From: Pseudomonas palmensis
GTDB taxonomy: Bacteria > Pseudomonadota > Gammaproteobacteria > Pseudomonadales > Pseudomonadaceae
Direction: 5' to 3'
Assembly: GCF_017848315.1 (NCBI RefSeq)
Contig: NZ_JAFKEC010000025.1
Coordinates: 1 to 64,000 of the forward strand
DNA length: 64,000 nt
Below the pieces are notes generated by a model. It made no database searches, was not told the origin of the DNA, and was given only the letters and a program-made list of their open reading frames with translations. The first letter of the stretch is position 1. Every line of letters begins with the position of its first letter. The translations under genes and the position numbers were made by a program. Positions 18,283 to 27,477 of the stretch are shown piece by piece.

Positions 18283-18786
18283 TCAGGTGAAACTCCACAC
18301 CAGCGCCTGCATGCCCAACCAGGCGAACACGCCGGCCAGCACGTCATCGAACATGATGCCGAAACCGCCATGCACATGCCGGTCGATCCAGCGGATCGGC
18401 CACGGCTTGAGTATGTCGAAGAAGCGGAACATCAGAAAGCCTGCCAACAACCATAGCCAACCTTCCGGTACCAGCCAGAGGGTTATCCACATGCCGACCA
18501 TCTCGTCCCAGACGATGCCCTCGTGGTCATGCACGCCCAGGTCGTCGGCGACCTTGCCGCACAACCATACGCCGAACAGCATGGTCAGCCCCAGCATCAG
18601 CCAGTAGCCCCAGTCGGGCAGCATCTGCCACAGCGGGATGAACGGCACGGCCACCAGCGAACCCCAGGTGCCCGGCGCCTTGGGCAGGGTGCCGGAGCCG
18701 AAGCCGAAGGCCAGAAAATGCCAGGGGTTGCGCCAGACTGAAGGCGGCACGTTTTCTGCCGGCACCTGATTGGGGTGATCGGTCAC
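18283..18786 (-). CDS. pgpA: Phosphatidylglycerophosphatase A
   Basis: PgpA dephosphorylates phosphatidylglycerophosphate to phosphatidylglycerol in the inner membrane. The 167-residue protein shows the family segments GFGSGTLPKAPGTWGS, HDHEGIVWDEMVG and FDILKPWPIRWID, with several TM helices. The start is GTG at 18786 with GGGAG upstream. It follows thiL by 9 bp, matching the common nusB-thiL-pgpA order. Confidence 0.96.
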   Translation of the reverse strand: MTDHPNQVPAENVPPSVWRNPWHFLAFGFGSGTLPKAPGTWGSLVAVPFIPLWQMLPDWGYWLMLGLTMLFGVWLCGKVADDLGVHDHEGIVWDEMVGMWITLWLVPEGWLWLLAGFLMFRFFDILKPWPIRWIDRHVHGGFGIMFDDVLAGVFAWLGMQALVWSFT

Positions 18787-18795
18787 GGTGTCTCC

Positions 18796-19749
18796 CTAAA
18801 AATGTTGATAACCCCGCGTGCGCGGGGTGATGTCCGCCCCGGCGTGGTCACGCAGGCTGACGCCGCTGCCCGCCTCCACCCGACCGACCACGTGCACCGG
18901 CCAGCCGGCAGCCTGCAGGCCGGCCAGGTGCGCGGGGGGCAAGGTGAAGGCAATCACGTAGTCGTCGCCACCGGTGAGCGCGGCCTGTCGCGCACCTTCC
19001 AGGCCCAGCAGGCCCTGCAGCGCCGCACCCAGCGGCAGCTGTTCGAGCGACAGCACAATCGACACGCCCGAGGCCGTGGCAATGTGTCCGCAATCGGCCA
19101 GCAGGCCATCGGAGATATCCAGCGCCGCGCTGGCCTTGCCTCGCAGCGCCTGACCCAGCGCCAGTTGCGGTGGCGGCGACCAGTAGTGCGCCAGCAGCGG
19201 CTCGGCCAGCGCCACCGCCGCCTCGCGTTCGCCAAGCACCAGCGGCAAGGCCCCGGCAGCGTTGCCCAGCTCACCGCCGACACACACCAGGTCACCAGGC
19301 CGCGCACCGCTGCGCGTCAGGGCCTGGCCGGCAGGCACGCGGCCGAACACGGTCATGGTCAGGCTCAGCGGCCCATGGGTGGTGTCCCCGCCTACCAGGC
19401 TCAGGCCGCATTGTCGGGCCATCAGGTTCAGACCCTGGGCATAGGCCTTCAACCAATCGGCGTGAACCGTCGGCAGGGTCAGGGCAAGGGTAAAGGCCAC
19501 GGGGGTGGCGCCCATGGCTGCCAGGTCACTGGCAGCCACCGCCAGCGAGCGCTGGCCGAGCAGGAACGGTTCGCACACAGCCGGGAAATGCACCCCGGCC
19601 ACCAGCGTGTCGGTGGACACGGCCAGTTGCTCGCCGGCCGGCAGCGCCAGCAGGGCGCAATCGTCGCCGATCCCCAGGGCGACCCCGTCGCCGGCCTGCG
19701 CACAGGGCGCGGCGGCGAAGTAGTGGCGGATCAGCTCGAATTCACCCAT
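18796..19749 (-). CDS. thiL: Thiamine-monophosphate kinase
   Basis: ThiL phosphorylates thiamine monophosphate to the active cofactor thiamine diphosphate, needed among others by Dxs in this window. At 317 residues it is the usual size. It begins with the conserved MGEFELI and carries GIGDDCA (26-32) and VSTDTLVAGVHF. The ATG at 19749 was preferred over an in-frame TTG 18 bp upstream because MGEFELI is the family start. It lies downstream of nusB. Confidence 0.96.
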   Translation of the reverse strand: MGEFELIRHYFAAAPCAQAGDGVALGIGDDCALLALPAGEQLAVSTDTLVAGVHFPAVCEPFLLGQRSLAVAASDLAAMGATPVAFTLALTLPTVHADWLKAYAQGLNLMARQCGLSLVGGDTTHGPLSLTMTVFGRVPAGQALTRSGARPGDLVCVGGELGNAAGALPLVLGEREAAVALAEPLLAHYWSPPPQLALGQALRGKASAALDISDGLLADCGHIATASGVSIVLSLEQLPLGAALQGLLGLEGARQAALTGGDDYVIAFTLPPAHLAGLQAAGWPVHVVGRVEAGSGVSLRDHAGADITPRTRGYQHF

Positions 19750-19767
19750 GGGCAGGCAGCGCCGCAA

Positions 19768-20268
19768 TCAGCGCTTGAACGCCTTCACTTCGGCTTCGCG
19801 CAGCCGCGGTGCGAGCTTGTCGAGCACACCGTTGACGAACTTGTGCCCGTCAGTGGCGCCGTACACCTTGGCCAGCTCGATACCTTCGTTGATGACCACG
19901 CGATAAGGCACGTCGACCCGCTTGATAAGCTCCCAGGTGGACAGGCGCAGCACCGACAGCTCGACCGGATCGAGCTCTTCGAGCACGGTGTCCAGGCAAG
20001 GCGCGAGGGCCTTGTCGATTTCTTCCTTGATCGCCGGCACGCCGTGCAGGATCTCGCGGAAGTAGGCACCGTCGACATCGGTGAAATCGTTATCGACCCG
20101 GAACTGCGCTTCGATCTCGTTCAGCGAGTGCTTGGCCATGTGCCACTGGTACAGCGCCTGGGTCGCGAGCTTGCGGGCTTCGCGACGCTTGGCGCTCTTG
20201 GAGGGCTTGCCAGCATCCGCAGGTTTTGGATCGCGCGGGTTGAAACGATCGCTTTCGTCGCTAATCAC
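19768..20268 (-). CDS. nusB: Transcription antitermination factor NusB
   Basis: NusB with S10 (NusE) promotes antitermination on rRNA operons. The 166-residue protein contains the family segments [15 protein letters not shown] and YFREILHGV. It starts with GTG at 20268, overlapping the ribH stop as GTGA, which suggests coupled translation. A charged N-terminal extension of about 25 residues precedes the core, as in other pseudomonads. Confidence 0.96.
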   Translation of the reverse strand: MISDESDRFNPRDPKPADAGKPSKSAKRREARKLATQALYQWHMAKHSLNEIEAQFRVDNDFTDVDGAYFREILHGVPAIKEEIDKALAPCLDTVLEELDPVELSVLRLSTWELIKRVDVPYRVVINEGIELAKVYGATDGHKFVNGVLDKLAPRLREAEVKAFKR

Positions 20269-20741
20269 TTGGCCTCCAACTGCGCCAGCAGGCTGACCAT
20301 TTCCAGGGCGGACAGGGCCGCTTCGGCGCCCTTGTTGCCGGCCTTGGTGCCGGAACGCTCGATGGCCTGTTCGATCGAATCGACGGTCAGGACACCGAAG
20401 GCAACCGGCACGCCGAACTCCATGGACACCTGGGCCAGGCCCTTGGTGCATTCGCCCGCCACGTATTCGAAGTGCGGGGTGCCACCACGGATCACGGCGC
20501 CCAGGGCGATGATCGCGGCGTATTCGCTCTGCTGGGCGACCTTCTGTGCCACCAGCGGAATCTCGAACGCACCCGGTGCACGGATGATGGTGATGTCGCT
20601 TTCGCTCACGCCGTGGCGAACCAGGGCATCAACGGCACCGCTTACCAGGCTTTCGACGACGAAGCTGTTGAAGCGGCCAACCACCAAAGCATAGCGACCT
20701 TTGGGGGCAATGAAGGTACCTTCGATGGTCTTCAGGGACAT
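20265..20741 (-). CDS. ribH: 6,7-dimethyl-8-ribityllumazine synthase
   Basis: RibH condenses the RibA/RibD pathway product with 3,4-dihydroxy-2-butanone 4-phosphate. The 158-residue protein has [19 protein letters not shown] and the catalytic GGTPHFEYV region. It assembles as a shell or pentamers in the cytoplasm. It sits between ribBA and nusB in the leftward riboflavin block. Confidence 0.97.
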   Translation of the reverse strand: MSLKTIEGTFIAPKGRYALVVGRFNSFVVESLVSGAVDALVRHGVSESDITIIRAPGAFEIPLVAQKVAQQSEYAAIIALGAVIRGGTPHFEYVAGECTKGLAQVSMEFGVPVAFGVLTVDSIEQAIERSGTKAGNKGAEAALSALEMVSLLAQLEAK

Positions 20742-20831
20742 TGCGGGGTTCTCATCTTAAAGAGCCAGGCCGCAACGGTGCGGCCTGTGGGAGTTTTGTT
20801 CCGGATCAACAGCGGGAAACCAGCCCCTGCT

Positions 20832-21923
20832 TTATTCGGAGGGCACGTATTCTACAACTTCCAGATCGAATCCGGATATCGCATTGAACTTCATTGGCGA
20901 ACTCATCAGGCGCATCTTGCGTACGCCCAGGTCGCGCAGAATCTGCGAACCGGCACCCACGGTGCTGTAGGTGGTGGGTGTCTTGACCTGGCTGCTGTCG
21001 GCGCTTTCGCGGATATGCGCCAGCAGCACGTCGCCGTCCAGCGGGTGTCCGAGCAGCAGCACCACGCCGCTGCCGGCCTCTGCCACGGCGCTCATGGCGG
21101 CGCGCAGGCTCCAGCGGCCGGGCTGCTTGACCAGCAGCAGGTCGCGCAGCGGGTCCATGTTGTGCACCCGCACCAGGGTCGGTTCCTCGGCGCAGATCTT
21201 GCCCAGGGTCAGGGCCATGTGCACGTCGCCTTCGACCGAATCGCGGTAGGTCACCAGGTTGAACTGACCCAGTTCGCTGTCCAGCGGCTGCTCGGAAATC
21301 CGCTGAATGGTACGTTCGTGGATCATGCGGTAGTGGATCAGGTCGGCGATGGTGCCGATCTTGATGTTGTGCTCGGCGGCGAACACTTCCAGCTCGGCGC
21401 GACGCGACATGGTGCCGTCGTCGTTCATCACCTCGCAGATCACCCCGCTCGGCTCGAAACCGGCCATGCGCGCCAGGTCGCAGGCCGCCTCGGTGTGGCC
21501 GGCACGGGCCAGGGTACCGCCGGGCTGGGCCATCAGCGGGAAGATGTGGCCCGGGCTGACGATGTCTTCGGCCTTGGCGTCCCGGGCGGCGGCGGCCTGC
21601 ACGGTGCGCGCGCGGTCGGCGGCGGAGATGCCGGTGGTGACGCCTTCGGCAGCTTCGATCGAAACGGTGAACTTGGTGCCGAAGCCCGAGCCGTTGCGCG
21701 GGGCCATCAGCGGCAGCTTGAGCAGCTCGCAGCGCTCGCGCGACATCGGCATGCAGATCAGGCCACGGGCGTGCTTGGCCATGAAGTTGATGTGTTCGGC
21801 CTTGCAGCACTCGGCGGCCATGATCAGGTCGCCTTCGTTCTCGCGGTCTTCGTCATCCATCAGGATGACCATTTTGCCCTGGCGAATGTCTTCGACCAGT
21901 TCTTCGATGCTGTTGAGCGCCAC
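20832..21923 (-). CDS. ribBA: RibBA-type 3,4-dihydroxy-2-butanone 4-phosphate synthase with degenerate GCHII half
   Basis: The N-terminal 200 residues are a complete RibB domain: DDEDRENEGDLIMAAE, then TDF-loop equivalents and AGHTEAACDLARMAG. It makes the four-carbon riboflavin precursor from ribulose 5-phosphate. The C-terminal half resembles GTP cyclohydrolase II but lacks the zinc cysteines (SECLTGD and RCDCG are replaced), so it is probably inactive as RibA. The start is GTG at 21923 with AAGGGGG upstream. A separate intact ribA lies at 16789-17406. Confidence 0.95.
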   Translation of the reverse strand: MALNSIEELVEDIRQGKMVILMDDEDRENEGDLIMAAECCKAEHINFMAKHARGLICMPMSRERCELLKLPLMAPRNGSGFGTKFTVSIEAAEGVTTGISAADRARTVQAAAARDAKAEDIVSPGHIFPLMAQPGGTLARAGHTEAACDLARMAGFEPSGVICEVMNDDGTMSRRAELEVFAAEHNIKIGTIADLIHYRMIHERTIQRISEQPLDSELGQFNLVTYRDSVEGDVHMALTLGKICAEEPTLVRVHNMDPLRDLLLVKQPGRWSLRAAMSAVAEAGSGVVLLLGHPLDGDVLLAHIRESADSSQVKTPTTYSTVGAGSQILRDLGVRKMRLMSSPMKFNAISGFDLEVVEYVPSE

Positions 21924-21941
21924 GCGGCACCCCCTTCTAAA

Positions 21942-22604
21942 TCAGGATTTCAGGTAGCCGTTGGCGGCCAGGAAACTTTCGGTGATGCCACCCTTGCCCG
22001 GCTCGGCGGCCTTGTCGCCCAGCAGCAGACGCTCCAGGTAACGGGCCAGCAGGTCGACCTCAAGGTTAACCCGACGCCCGGTGCGGTAGTCGGCCATGAT
22101 GGTTTCAGCGAGGGTGTGCGGCACGATGGTCAGCTCGAACTCGGCGCCATCGACCTGGTTGACCGTGAGGCTGGTGCCATCGACGGTGATCGAGCCCTTG
22201 TGGGCGATGTACTTGGCCAGCTCGGCCGGCGCGCGCAGGCGGAACTGGATGGCGCGGGCGTTATCGCTGCGCGAGATGACCTCGCCGACACCGTCGACGT
22301 GGCCGCTGACCAGGTGGCCGCCCAGGCGGCTGCTGGGGGTCAGGGCCTTTTCCAGGTTGACCCGGCTGCCTACCTTGAAGTCGGCAAAGGCGGTGCAGTC
22401 GAGGGTTTCGCGGCTGACGTCAGCCCAGAAACCGTCGCCAGGCAGTTCGACGGCGGTCAGGCACACGCCGTTGACGGCGATGCTGTCGCCCAGTTTCACG
22501 TCGCCCAGGTCGAGCTTGCCGGTTTCGACATACACGCGCACGTCGCCGCCTTTGGGGGTGAGTGAACGGATGCTGCCGATGGATTCGATGATGCCGGTGA
22601 ACAT
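21942..22604 (-). CDS. ribE: Riboflavin synthase alpha subunit
   Basis: The 220-residue protein starts with the catalytic family terminus MFTGIIE and has two lumazine-binding repeats (GDSIAVNGVCLTA and GSITVDGTSLTV). It dismutates two lumazines to riboflavin. AAGGAGG lies just before the ATG at 22604. The gene sits between ribD and ribBA. Note that some pseudomonad annotations call it ribC. Confidence 0.97.
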   Translation of the reverse strand: MFTGIIESIGSIRSLTPKGGDVRVYVETGKLDLGDVKLGDSIAVNGVCLTAVELPGDGFWADVSRETLDCTAFADFKVGSRVNLEKALTPSSRLGGHLVSGHVDGVGEVISRSDNARAIQFRLRAPAELAKYIAHKGSITVDGTSLTVNQVDGAEFELTIVPHTLAETIMADYRTGRRVNLEVDLLARYLERLLLGDKAAEPGKGGITESFLAANGYLKS

Positions 22605-22647
22605 GAGTCCTCCTTCAGAACGGGTCGCGCAAGGCGCAGGCCGCGAA

Positions 22648-23784
22648 TTATACGCCGGGCGCAGGCACAGGAATGGCAGTGACTCGCCAGTCATCGCCTA
22701 CGGCGCGCATGTCGGTGATGTTGAGGGCCTGCGCTTCGCTCATTCTGGCCAGGGGCCAATCGAGCAATGGGCGGGCACTGGAGCCGAGAAACTTGGCAGC
22801 GATGAAGAGCTGGTATTCGTCCACCAGGCCCTGTTGCGCGAAGGCACCGGCCAGGCCCGGGCCGGCCTCCACCAGCACCTCGCTGGCACCACGCCGGGCC
22901 AGTTCGCGCAGCAGCGCGGGCAGGTCGACGTGCCCGTCGGTGCCGGGCAGGCTCAGCAGGTCATGGCCGGCCTGGGCGTACTGCGCAACTGGCGCGGCGG
23001 CCGTCACCACCAGTACCGGGCCGGCCTGGAAGAAAGGCGCCGTCAGCGGCAGGCGCAGGCGCCCGTCGATGAGCACGCGCAACGGTGGGCGGGCCATCGC
23101 CAGGGCGGTGCTGTCTGCGTCCAGCCCAAGCTCGTCGGCGCGCACGGTCATGCGCGCGTTGTCGGCCAGCACGCTCTGGGCGCTGGTCAGCACCACGCTG
23201 GAGCGCGCGCGCAGACGCTGCACCGCCGAGCGTGCGGCCGGGCCGGTGATCCACTTGCTCTCGCCACTGGCCATGGCGGTGCGCCCGTCCAGGCTCATCG
23301 CCAGCTTGACCCGCACAAAGGGCAGGCCGTGTTCCATGCGCTTCAGAAAGCCCGGGTTGAGTGCGCGGGCCTCGGCCTCCAGCACACAGCTGGCAACCTC
23401 GATACCGACGTCGGCCAGGCGCTTGAGCCCCTGCCCCGCCACTTGCGGGTTGGGGTCCTGCATGGCCGCCACCACCCGCGCCACACCGGCCTTGACCAGC
23501 GCCTCGGCACATGGCGGCGTGCGCCCGTGGTGGCTGCACGGCTCCAGGGTCACATAGGCACAGGCGCCACGGGCCAGCTCGCCGGCCTGGCGCAGCGCGT
23601 GCACCTCGGCATGCGGTTCGCCGGCGCGTACGTGCCAGCCTTCGCCGACCACCTGACCGTCACGCACGATCACGCAACCGACCCGCGGGTTGGGGTGGGT
23701 GGAATAGAGACCCTTGCGCGCCAGTTCCAGCGCACGGGCCATGTAGTGGGCGTCGAGCACGTCGCGTTCGCTGGGCAGGCTCAT
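22648..23784 (-). CDS. ribD: Bifunctional diaminohydroxyphosphoribosylaminopyrimidine deaminase/reductase
   Basis: RibD performs the second and third steps of riboflavin synthesis. The N-terminal deaminase domain has the zinc motif HAE (58-60) and [11 protein letters not shown] (82-92). The C-terminal reductase begins near [12 protein letters not shown]. At 378 residues it is family size. Its ATG overlaps the nrdR stop (ATGA), so the two are translationally coupled. No FMN riboswitch was found upstream. Confidence 0.97.
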   Translation of the reverse strand: MSLPSERDVLDAHYMARALELARKGLYSTHPNPRVGCVIVRDGQVVGEGWHVRAGEPHAEVHALRQAGELARGACAYVTLEPCSHHGRTPPCAEALVKAGVARVVAAMQDPNPQVAGQGLKRLADVGIEVASCVLEAEARALNPGFLKRMEHGLPFVRVKLAMSLDGRTAMASGESKWITGPAARSAVQRLRARSSVVLTSAQSVLADNARMTVRADELGLDADSTALAMARPPLRVLIDGRLRLPLTAPFFQAGPVLVVTAAAPVAQYAQAGHDLLSLPGTDGHVDLPALLRELARRGASEVLVEAGPGLAGAFAQQGLVDEYQLFIAAKFLGSSARPLLDWPLARMSEAQALNITDMRAVGDDWRVTAIPVPAPGV

Positions 23785-24245
23785 TGCTTGGAAGGCTCGC
23801 GCGCCAGGCGGTCGATTTCTTCACGAAATTCGTCCAGGTCCTGGAAGCGGCGGTACACCGAGGCGAAGCGGATGTAGGCCACTTCGTCGAGCTTTTGCAG
23901 CTCGGCCATCACCAGTTCGCCGACGACCAGCGACTTGACCTCGCGCTCGCCGGTGGCGCGCAGCTTGTGCTTGATGTGGGCCAGCGCCGCTTCGAGGCGC
24001 TCGACGCTCACCGGGCGCTTTTCCAGCGCCCGCTGCATGCCGGCGCGCAGTTTTTCTTCGTCGAAGGGCTGGCGGCTGCCGTCGGTCTTGATCAGGCGCG
24101 GCAGCACCAGTTCGGCGGTTTCGAAGGTGGTGAAGCGCTCACCGCAGGCCACGCATTCGCGGCGACGGCGCACTTGTTCGCCCTCGGCAACCAGTCGCGA
24201 GTCGATGACCTTGGTGTCGTTGGCACCGCAGAAGGGACAGTGCAT
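23781..24245 (-). CDS. nrdR: Transcriptional repressor NrdR
   Basis: NrdR represses ribonucleotide reductase genes according to ATP/dATP. The 154-residue protein has a zinc ribbon (C3, C6, C31, C34 in MHCPFCG and CVACGERF) and an ATP-cone domain from about residue 49. The ATG at 24245 is the family start; the five-residue longer form would need TTG. It heads the leftward riboflavin block. Confidence 0.97.
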   Translation of the reverse strand: MHCPFCGANDTKVIDSRLVAEGEQVRRRRECVACGERFTTFETAELVLPRLIKTDGSRQPFDEEKLRAGMQRALEKRPVSVERLEAALAHIKHKLRATGEREVKSLVVGELVMAELQKLDEVAYIRFASVYRRFQDLDEFREEIDRLAREPSKQ

Positions 24246-24353
24246 GGTGGCAGGCAACAAAAAAAGGGAGGGTCATGGTAGCGCATCCCACTGGCAAGAC
24301 AAGCCAAAGCAGTTACCATCCAGTGAGGAAATATCCCCCCGAAGGAATTGATC

Positions 24354-24800
24354 ATGCCCTTTAGAGCGCTCGTTGTGCTCAGTTTTGCCGCCCTGCTGGC
24401 CGCCTGCAGCAGCGATGAACCCAAGCCGGTGCTGGCCCCCAAGGCCCCGGTAGCGGCCAAGCAACCTGTGGCCCTGGGCCCGCTGCCGGCCTACCAGCGT
24501 GAAATCAGCGGCACCCTGCTTGGCATCCCGTCGGGCGCCGAGGTCGAGCTGGCGCTGCTGGTGGTCGACCCGCGCGGCCGCCCGCAACGCCTGCTGGCCA
24601 GCAGCAACCTGGACGCCAACGGCCAGGACCTGCCGTTCCAGCTGCGTTTCAACCCCGAGGCGTTCCCTGCCGGTGCGCGGGTGGAGCTGCGCGGGCGTGC
24701 CAGCCAGTCCGGGCAGTTGATCCTGCACCTGCAACCTGTGGCGGTCAGCAGCCCGCAAACCCAGGCCACCGGCCCGCTGCGCCTCGAAAAAGCGCCGTGA
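24354..24800 (+). CDS. YbaY/YscW-like lipoprotein
   Basis: The 148-residue protein has a lipoprotein signal peptide with lipobox LAAC. A YbaY-like beta domain follows, with REISGTLLGIPSGAEVELALLVVD and a later AFPAGARVELRGRA. Function is unknown; some relatives act as pilotin-like or envelope-stress lipoproteins. GAAGGA sits 7 nt before the ATG. The stop overlaps the start of the next gene as GTGA. Confidence 0.75.
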   Translation: MPFRALVVLSFAALLAACSSDEPKPVLAPKAPVAAKQPVALGPLPAYQREISGTLLGIPSGAEVELALLVVDPRGRPQRLLASSNLDANGQDLPFQLRFNPEAFPAGARVELRGRASQSGQLILHLQPVAVSSPQTQATGPLRLEKAP

Positions 24801-25459
24801 CCGCGCCGATCCACCTGCAACAGGCGTTGAGCGGGCTGCTGGGGGACGCACGGCTGGTGGTCAGCGAGCTGCCGGCCTGCGACCTCAAGCTGTGGCTGAT
24901 CGATGCGCACAACATGGACCGCGCGTTCAGCCCCGAGGAAACCCGGCGCATCCTGCACGAGCCGCCCTACTGGGCCTTCTGCTGGGCCAGCGGTCTGGCC
25001 ATGGCGCGCTACCTGGCCGCCCGCCCCGAGTGGGTGGCCGGCAAACGCGTGCTGGACTTCGGCGCAGGCTCGGGCATTGCCGGCATCGCCGCCGCCCGCG
25101 CCGGGGCGCTTGAAGTGGTGGCCTGCGACCTCGACCCGCTGGCGCTGCAGGCAAGCCGCGCGAATGCCGCGCTCAACCAGGTGCAGTTGGGCTACTCCAG
25201 CGATTTCTTCGCCGAGGCCGACCGCTTCGACCTGGTGCTGGTGGCCGATGTGCTCTACGACCGCGCCAACCTGCCGCTGCTCGATGCGTTTCTCAGCCGC
25301 GGGCACCAGGCGCTGGTGGCCGACTCGCGGGTGCGCGACTTCCGTCACCCCCTGTACCGCCAGCTCGACACCCTGCACGCCCTGACCCTGCCAGACCTGG
25401 CCGAACCCCACGAATTCCGCCAGGTGAGCCTGTACCACGCCAGCCGCAGCGCTTTATAG
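24797..25459 (+). CDS. Class I SAM-dependent methyltransferase
   Basis: The 220-residue protein has the SAM-binding glycine loop LDFGAGSGIAGIAAA, an acidic VACDLDP motif and a later DLVLVADVLYD. It resembles the COG3897 group related to protein-lysine methyltransferases such as ETFB-KMT. The substrate is not known. It starts with GTG at 24797, overlapping the preceding lipoprotein gene, which implies coupling but not a shared function. Confidence 0.8.
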   Translation: MTAPIHLQQALSGLLGDARLVVSELPACDLKLWLIDAHNMDRAFSPEETRRILHEPPYWAFCWASGLAMARYLAARPEWVAGKRVLDFGAGSGIAGIAAARAGALEVVACDLDPLALQASRANAALNQVQLGYSSDFFAEADRFDLVLVADVLYDRANLPLLDAFLSRGHQALVADSRVRDFRHPLYRQLDTLHALTLPDLAEPHEFRQVSLYHASRSAL

Positions 25460-25490
25460 TGTTGCCATTCAAGGATTTGCGAGAGTCGCG

Positions 25491-26363
25491 ATGAGCCAGG
25501 AAACCCCGTACAACTTCAATGCCACCAGCGCCGACTTCGACCAGTCGGTGATCCAGAACTCCCACGTCAAACCCGTGCTCGTCGACTTCTGGGCCGACTG
25601 GTGCGCGCCGTGCAAGGTGCTGATGCCGCTGCTGGAGAAAATCACCGCCGAATACCGGGGTGAGCTGCTGCTGGCCAAGGTCAACTGCGATGTGGAACAG
25701 GACATTGTCGCGCGCTTCGGTATCCGCAGCCTGCCGACGGTGGTGCTGTTCAAGGATGGCCAGCCGGTCGACGGCTTTGCCGAGGCACGCCCGGAGTCGG
25801 AAATCCGCGCAATGCTCGAACCGCATGTGCAACTGCCGCCACCGGCGGCGGCCGACCCGCTGGTAGTGGCCCAGGGGCTGTTTGCCGAGGGACGCTTCAG
25901 CGAGGCCGAGGCGCTGCTCCAGGCCCTGCTGACCGAAGACAACAGCAATGCCGCGGCACTGATCCTGTATGCCCGTTGCCTGGCCGAGCGTGGCGAGCTG
26001 GGCGAAGCGCAGACCGTGCTCGATGCGGTCAAGAGCGATGAGCACAAGGCTGCACTGGCCGGTGCCAAGGCGCAGCTGACGTTCCTCAAGCAGGCCGCCA
26101 GCCTGCCGGACGTGGCCGACCTGAAGTCACGCCTGGCACAGAACGCCGAGGATGACGAGGCGGCGTATCAGCTGGCAGTGCAGCAGCTGTCGCGCCAGCA
26201 GTACGAGGCGGCGCTGGACGGGCTGCTGAAATTGTTCAAGCGCAACCGCGGGTATGAAAGCGGCCTGCCGCACAAGACCCTGCTGCAGGTGTTCGACCTG
26301 CTGGGCAACGAGCACCCGCTGGTGCTGGATTACCGCCGCAAGCTGTTTGCTGCGTTGTACTGA
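25491..26363 (+). CDS. cnoX: CnoX/YbbN-type thioredoxin-TPR co-chaperone
   Basis: The 290-residue protein has an N-terminal thioredoxin fold with an intact WCAPC motif (C38 and C41) and a C-terminal TPR region (about 120-285). CnoX holds unfolded proteins under oxidative or chlorine stress and passes them to GroEL. The E. coli protein lacks the full CxxC, whereas this one keeps it and may also reduce disulfides, as reported for the Caulobacter protein. It is the third gene of a rightward run and precedes a REP pair. Confidence 0.88.
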   Translation: MSQETPYNFNATSADFDQSVIQNSHVKPVLVDFWADWCAPCKVLMPLLEKITAEYRGELLLAKVNCDVEQDIVARFGIRSLPTVVLFKDGQPVDGFAEARPESEIRAMLEPHVQLPPPAAADPLVVAQGLFAEGRFSEAEALLQALLTEDNSNAAALILYARCLAERGELGEAQTVLDAVKSDEHKAALAGAKAQLTFLKQAASLPDVADLKSRLAQNAEDDEAAYQLAVQQLSRQQYEAALDGLLKLFKRNRGYESGLPHKTLLQVFDLLGNEHPLVLDYRRKLFAALY

Positions 26364-26370
26364 GGTCAAC

Positions 26371-26425
26371 CGCCCGCTCCCACAAGGTTACCTACCCGCG
26401 CTGTGGGAGCGGGCTTGACCCGCGA
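26371..26425. repeat. REP palindrome, GCTCCCACA type
   Basis: Arms at 26372-26384 and 26402-26414 (GCCCGCTCCCACA and its exact complement) enclose an 18-nt loop. This is the classic P. putida REP core, distinct from the GGCTCCT type used elsewhere in the window. It lies between the ends of convergent cnoX and the 26443 gene. Confidence 0.85.
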
Positions 26426-26442
26426 TGGGATCAACGCGGTGT

Positions 26443-26787
26443 TCAGCCGACCCAGTGATAGACCGGCGCATCCGCCCCGCTTTCCACCCTCACCTCGCTG
26501 CTATGGCGCAAACGCACCAGCAGGCGCTTGCCGGCCGCCGTATTGCCCGCCAACCCCTCCAGCGCCTCCAGCAACTGGGGCCCGTTCAACTGACCGGCCT
26601 TGCGCAACACCTCGCGCGCCGCCTGCCACACTGCATCGTCCGGGCGAACCGGCGCCGTCGGTACAGCAGCGGCAACCGCCGGCGCCCCGGCCGCATGCAA
26701 CTGCCCGCCCAGCTGCGCCCACTCATGGGGCTCCAGCTCCACGCTCAAATCCACCGGCCATTCGCCGATGTGTCCACGAATACGCAC
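26443..26787 (-). CDS. Conserved hypothetical protein
   Basis: The 114-residue protein begins VRIRGHIGEWPVDLSVELEPHEW and ends APVYHWVG. It has an Ala/Pro-rich middle and no TM or signal segment. The start is taken as GTG at 26787, with GGAGG 8 nt upstream; an in-frame ATG at 26826 lacks a good SD. I do not recognise the family beyond its presence in pseudomonads. It is divergent from the zinc-linked cluster and shares its control region. Confidence 0.6.
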   Translation of the reverse strand: MRIRGHIGEWPVDLSVELEPHEWAQLGGQLHAAGAPAVAAAVPTAPVRPDDAVWQAAREVLRKAGQLNGPQLLEALEGLAGNTAAGKRLLVRLRHSSEVRVESGADAPVYHWVG

Positions 26788-26863
26788 GTTCGCACCCTCC
26801 ACTCGATCAGGCGCCCATGCTCCCACGAAGTTTCATCCAGCGACACTGGTACGCGGCCGACAA

Positions 26864-26879
26864 GTTGTTATAACATTTC
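26864..26879. promoter_or_regulatory. Zur-like palindrome
   Basis: The sequence GTTGTTATAACATTTC contains the GTTATAAC dyad and an ATTTC flank as in pseudomonad Zur boxes, although the centre is compressed relative to the consensus GTTATA-N-TATAAC. It lies 34 bp upstream of the DUF2796 gene, the first of a four-gene cluster known in P. aeruginosa for zinc-responsive control. Confidence 0.5.
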
Positions 26880-26912
26880 GAAACTCTTTCAGCGCCTTCC
26901 GGAGTTCCGCCC

Positions 26913-27476
26913 ATGCGTCGTCTGCTGCTTGCCTTGCCGTTCGCCCTGCTGCCCCTGAGTCTGGTTTACGCCCATGACGACCATGACCATGAGCATGGCA
27001 GCCTGGGCGCCCATGAACATGGCGTGGCGCACCTGAACGTCGCACTCGACGGCAATGCCCTGGAGCTGGAATTCGACAGCCCGGCGATGAACCTGGTGGG
27101 CTTCGAACATGCCGCCACTTCTGCCACCGACAAGGCCAAGGTCGCGGCCGTGCGCGCCCGGCTCGAAACACCCCTGGCGCTGTTCGGCCTGAACAAGGCA
27201 GCCGGTTGCAGCGAAACCGACCAGGACCTGCAAAGCCCGCTGTTCGGCGACAAGCCGGTGCATGACGAGGATGGCGACGCCCACGATCACGAACACAGCG
27301 ACATCAACGCCCATTACAAACTCGAATGCACCACCCCGGCACAGCTCACCCGCCTGGACCTGGCGCCACTGTTCAAGGCCTTCCCCGCCACCCAGAAGAT
27401 CCAGCTGCAACTGGTGGGCCCCAATGGCCAGAAGGGCGTGGAACTGACCCCGACCCACAGCGCGATCGACTTCTGA
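26913..27476 (+). CDS. DUF2796 histidine-rich periplasmic protein (zinc-related)
   Basis: The 187-residue protein has a signal peptide (cleavage near VYA-HDD). Two His/Asp clusters follow, HDDHDHEHGSLGAHEHG right after the signal and HDEDGDAHDHEHSD in the middle, typical of metal-chelating loops. Two cysteines may form a disulfide. DUF2796/ZrgA-like proteins are linked to zinc uptake. It leads a tight operon with an ABC ATPase, a permease and a DUF3299 protein, and would be the metal-capturing component. Confidence 0.8.
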   Translation: MRRLLLALPFALLPLSLVYAHDDHDHEHGSLGAHEHGVAHLNVALDGNALELEFDSPAMNLVGFEHAATSATDKAKVAAVRARLETPLALFGLNKAAGCSETDQDLQSPLFGDKPVHDEDGDAHDHEHSDINAHYKLECTTPAQLTRLDLAPLFKAFPATQKIQLQLVGPNGQKGVELTPTHSAIDF

Positions 27477-27477
27477 C

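Noticed and set aside
20472..22565. 697-codon rightward frame over ribH-ribBA-ribE
   Set aside because: It covers three well-recognised genes on the other strand and its translation is a His/Gln/Ala-rich shadow.
22605..24353. FMN riboswitch before ribE or ribD
   Set aside because: The gaps are short and hold no RFN-like conserved boxes.
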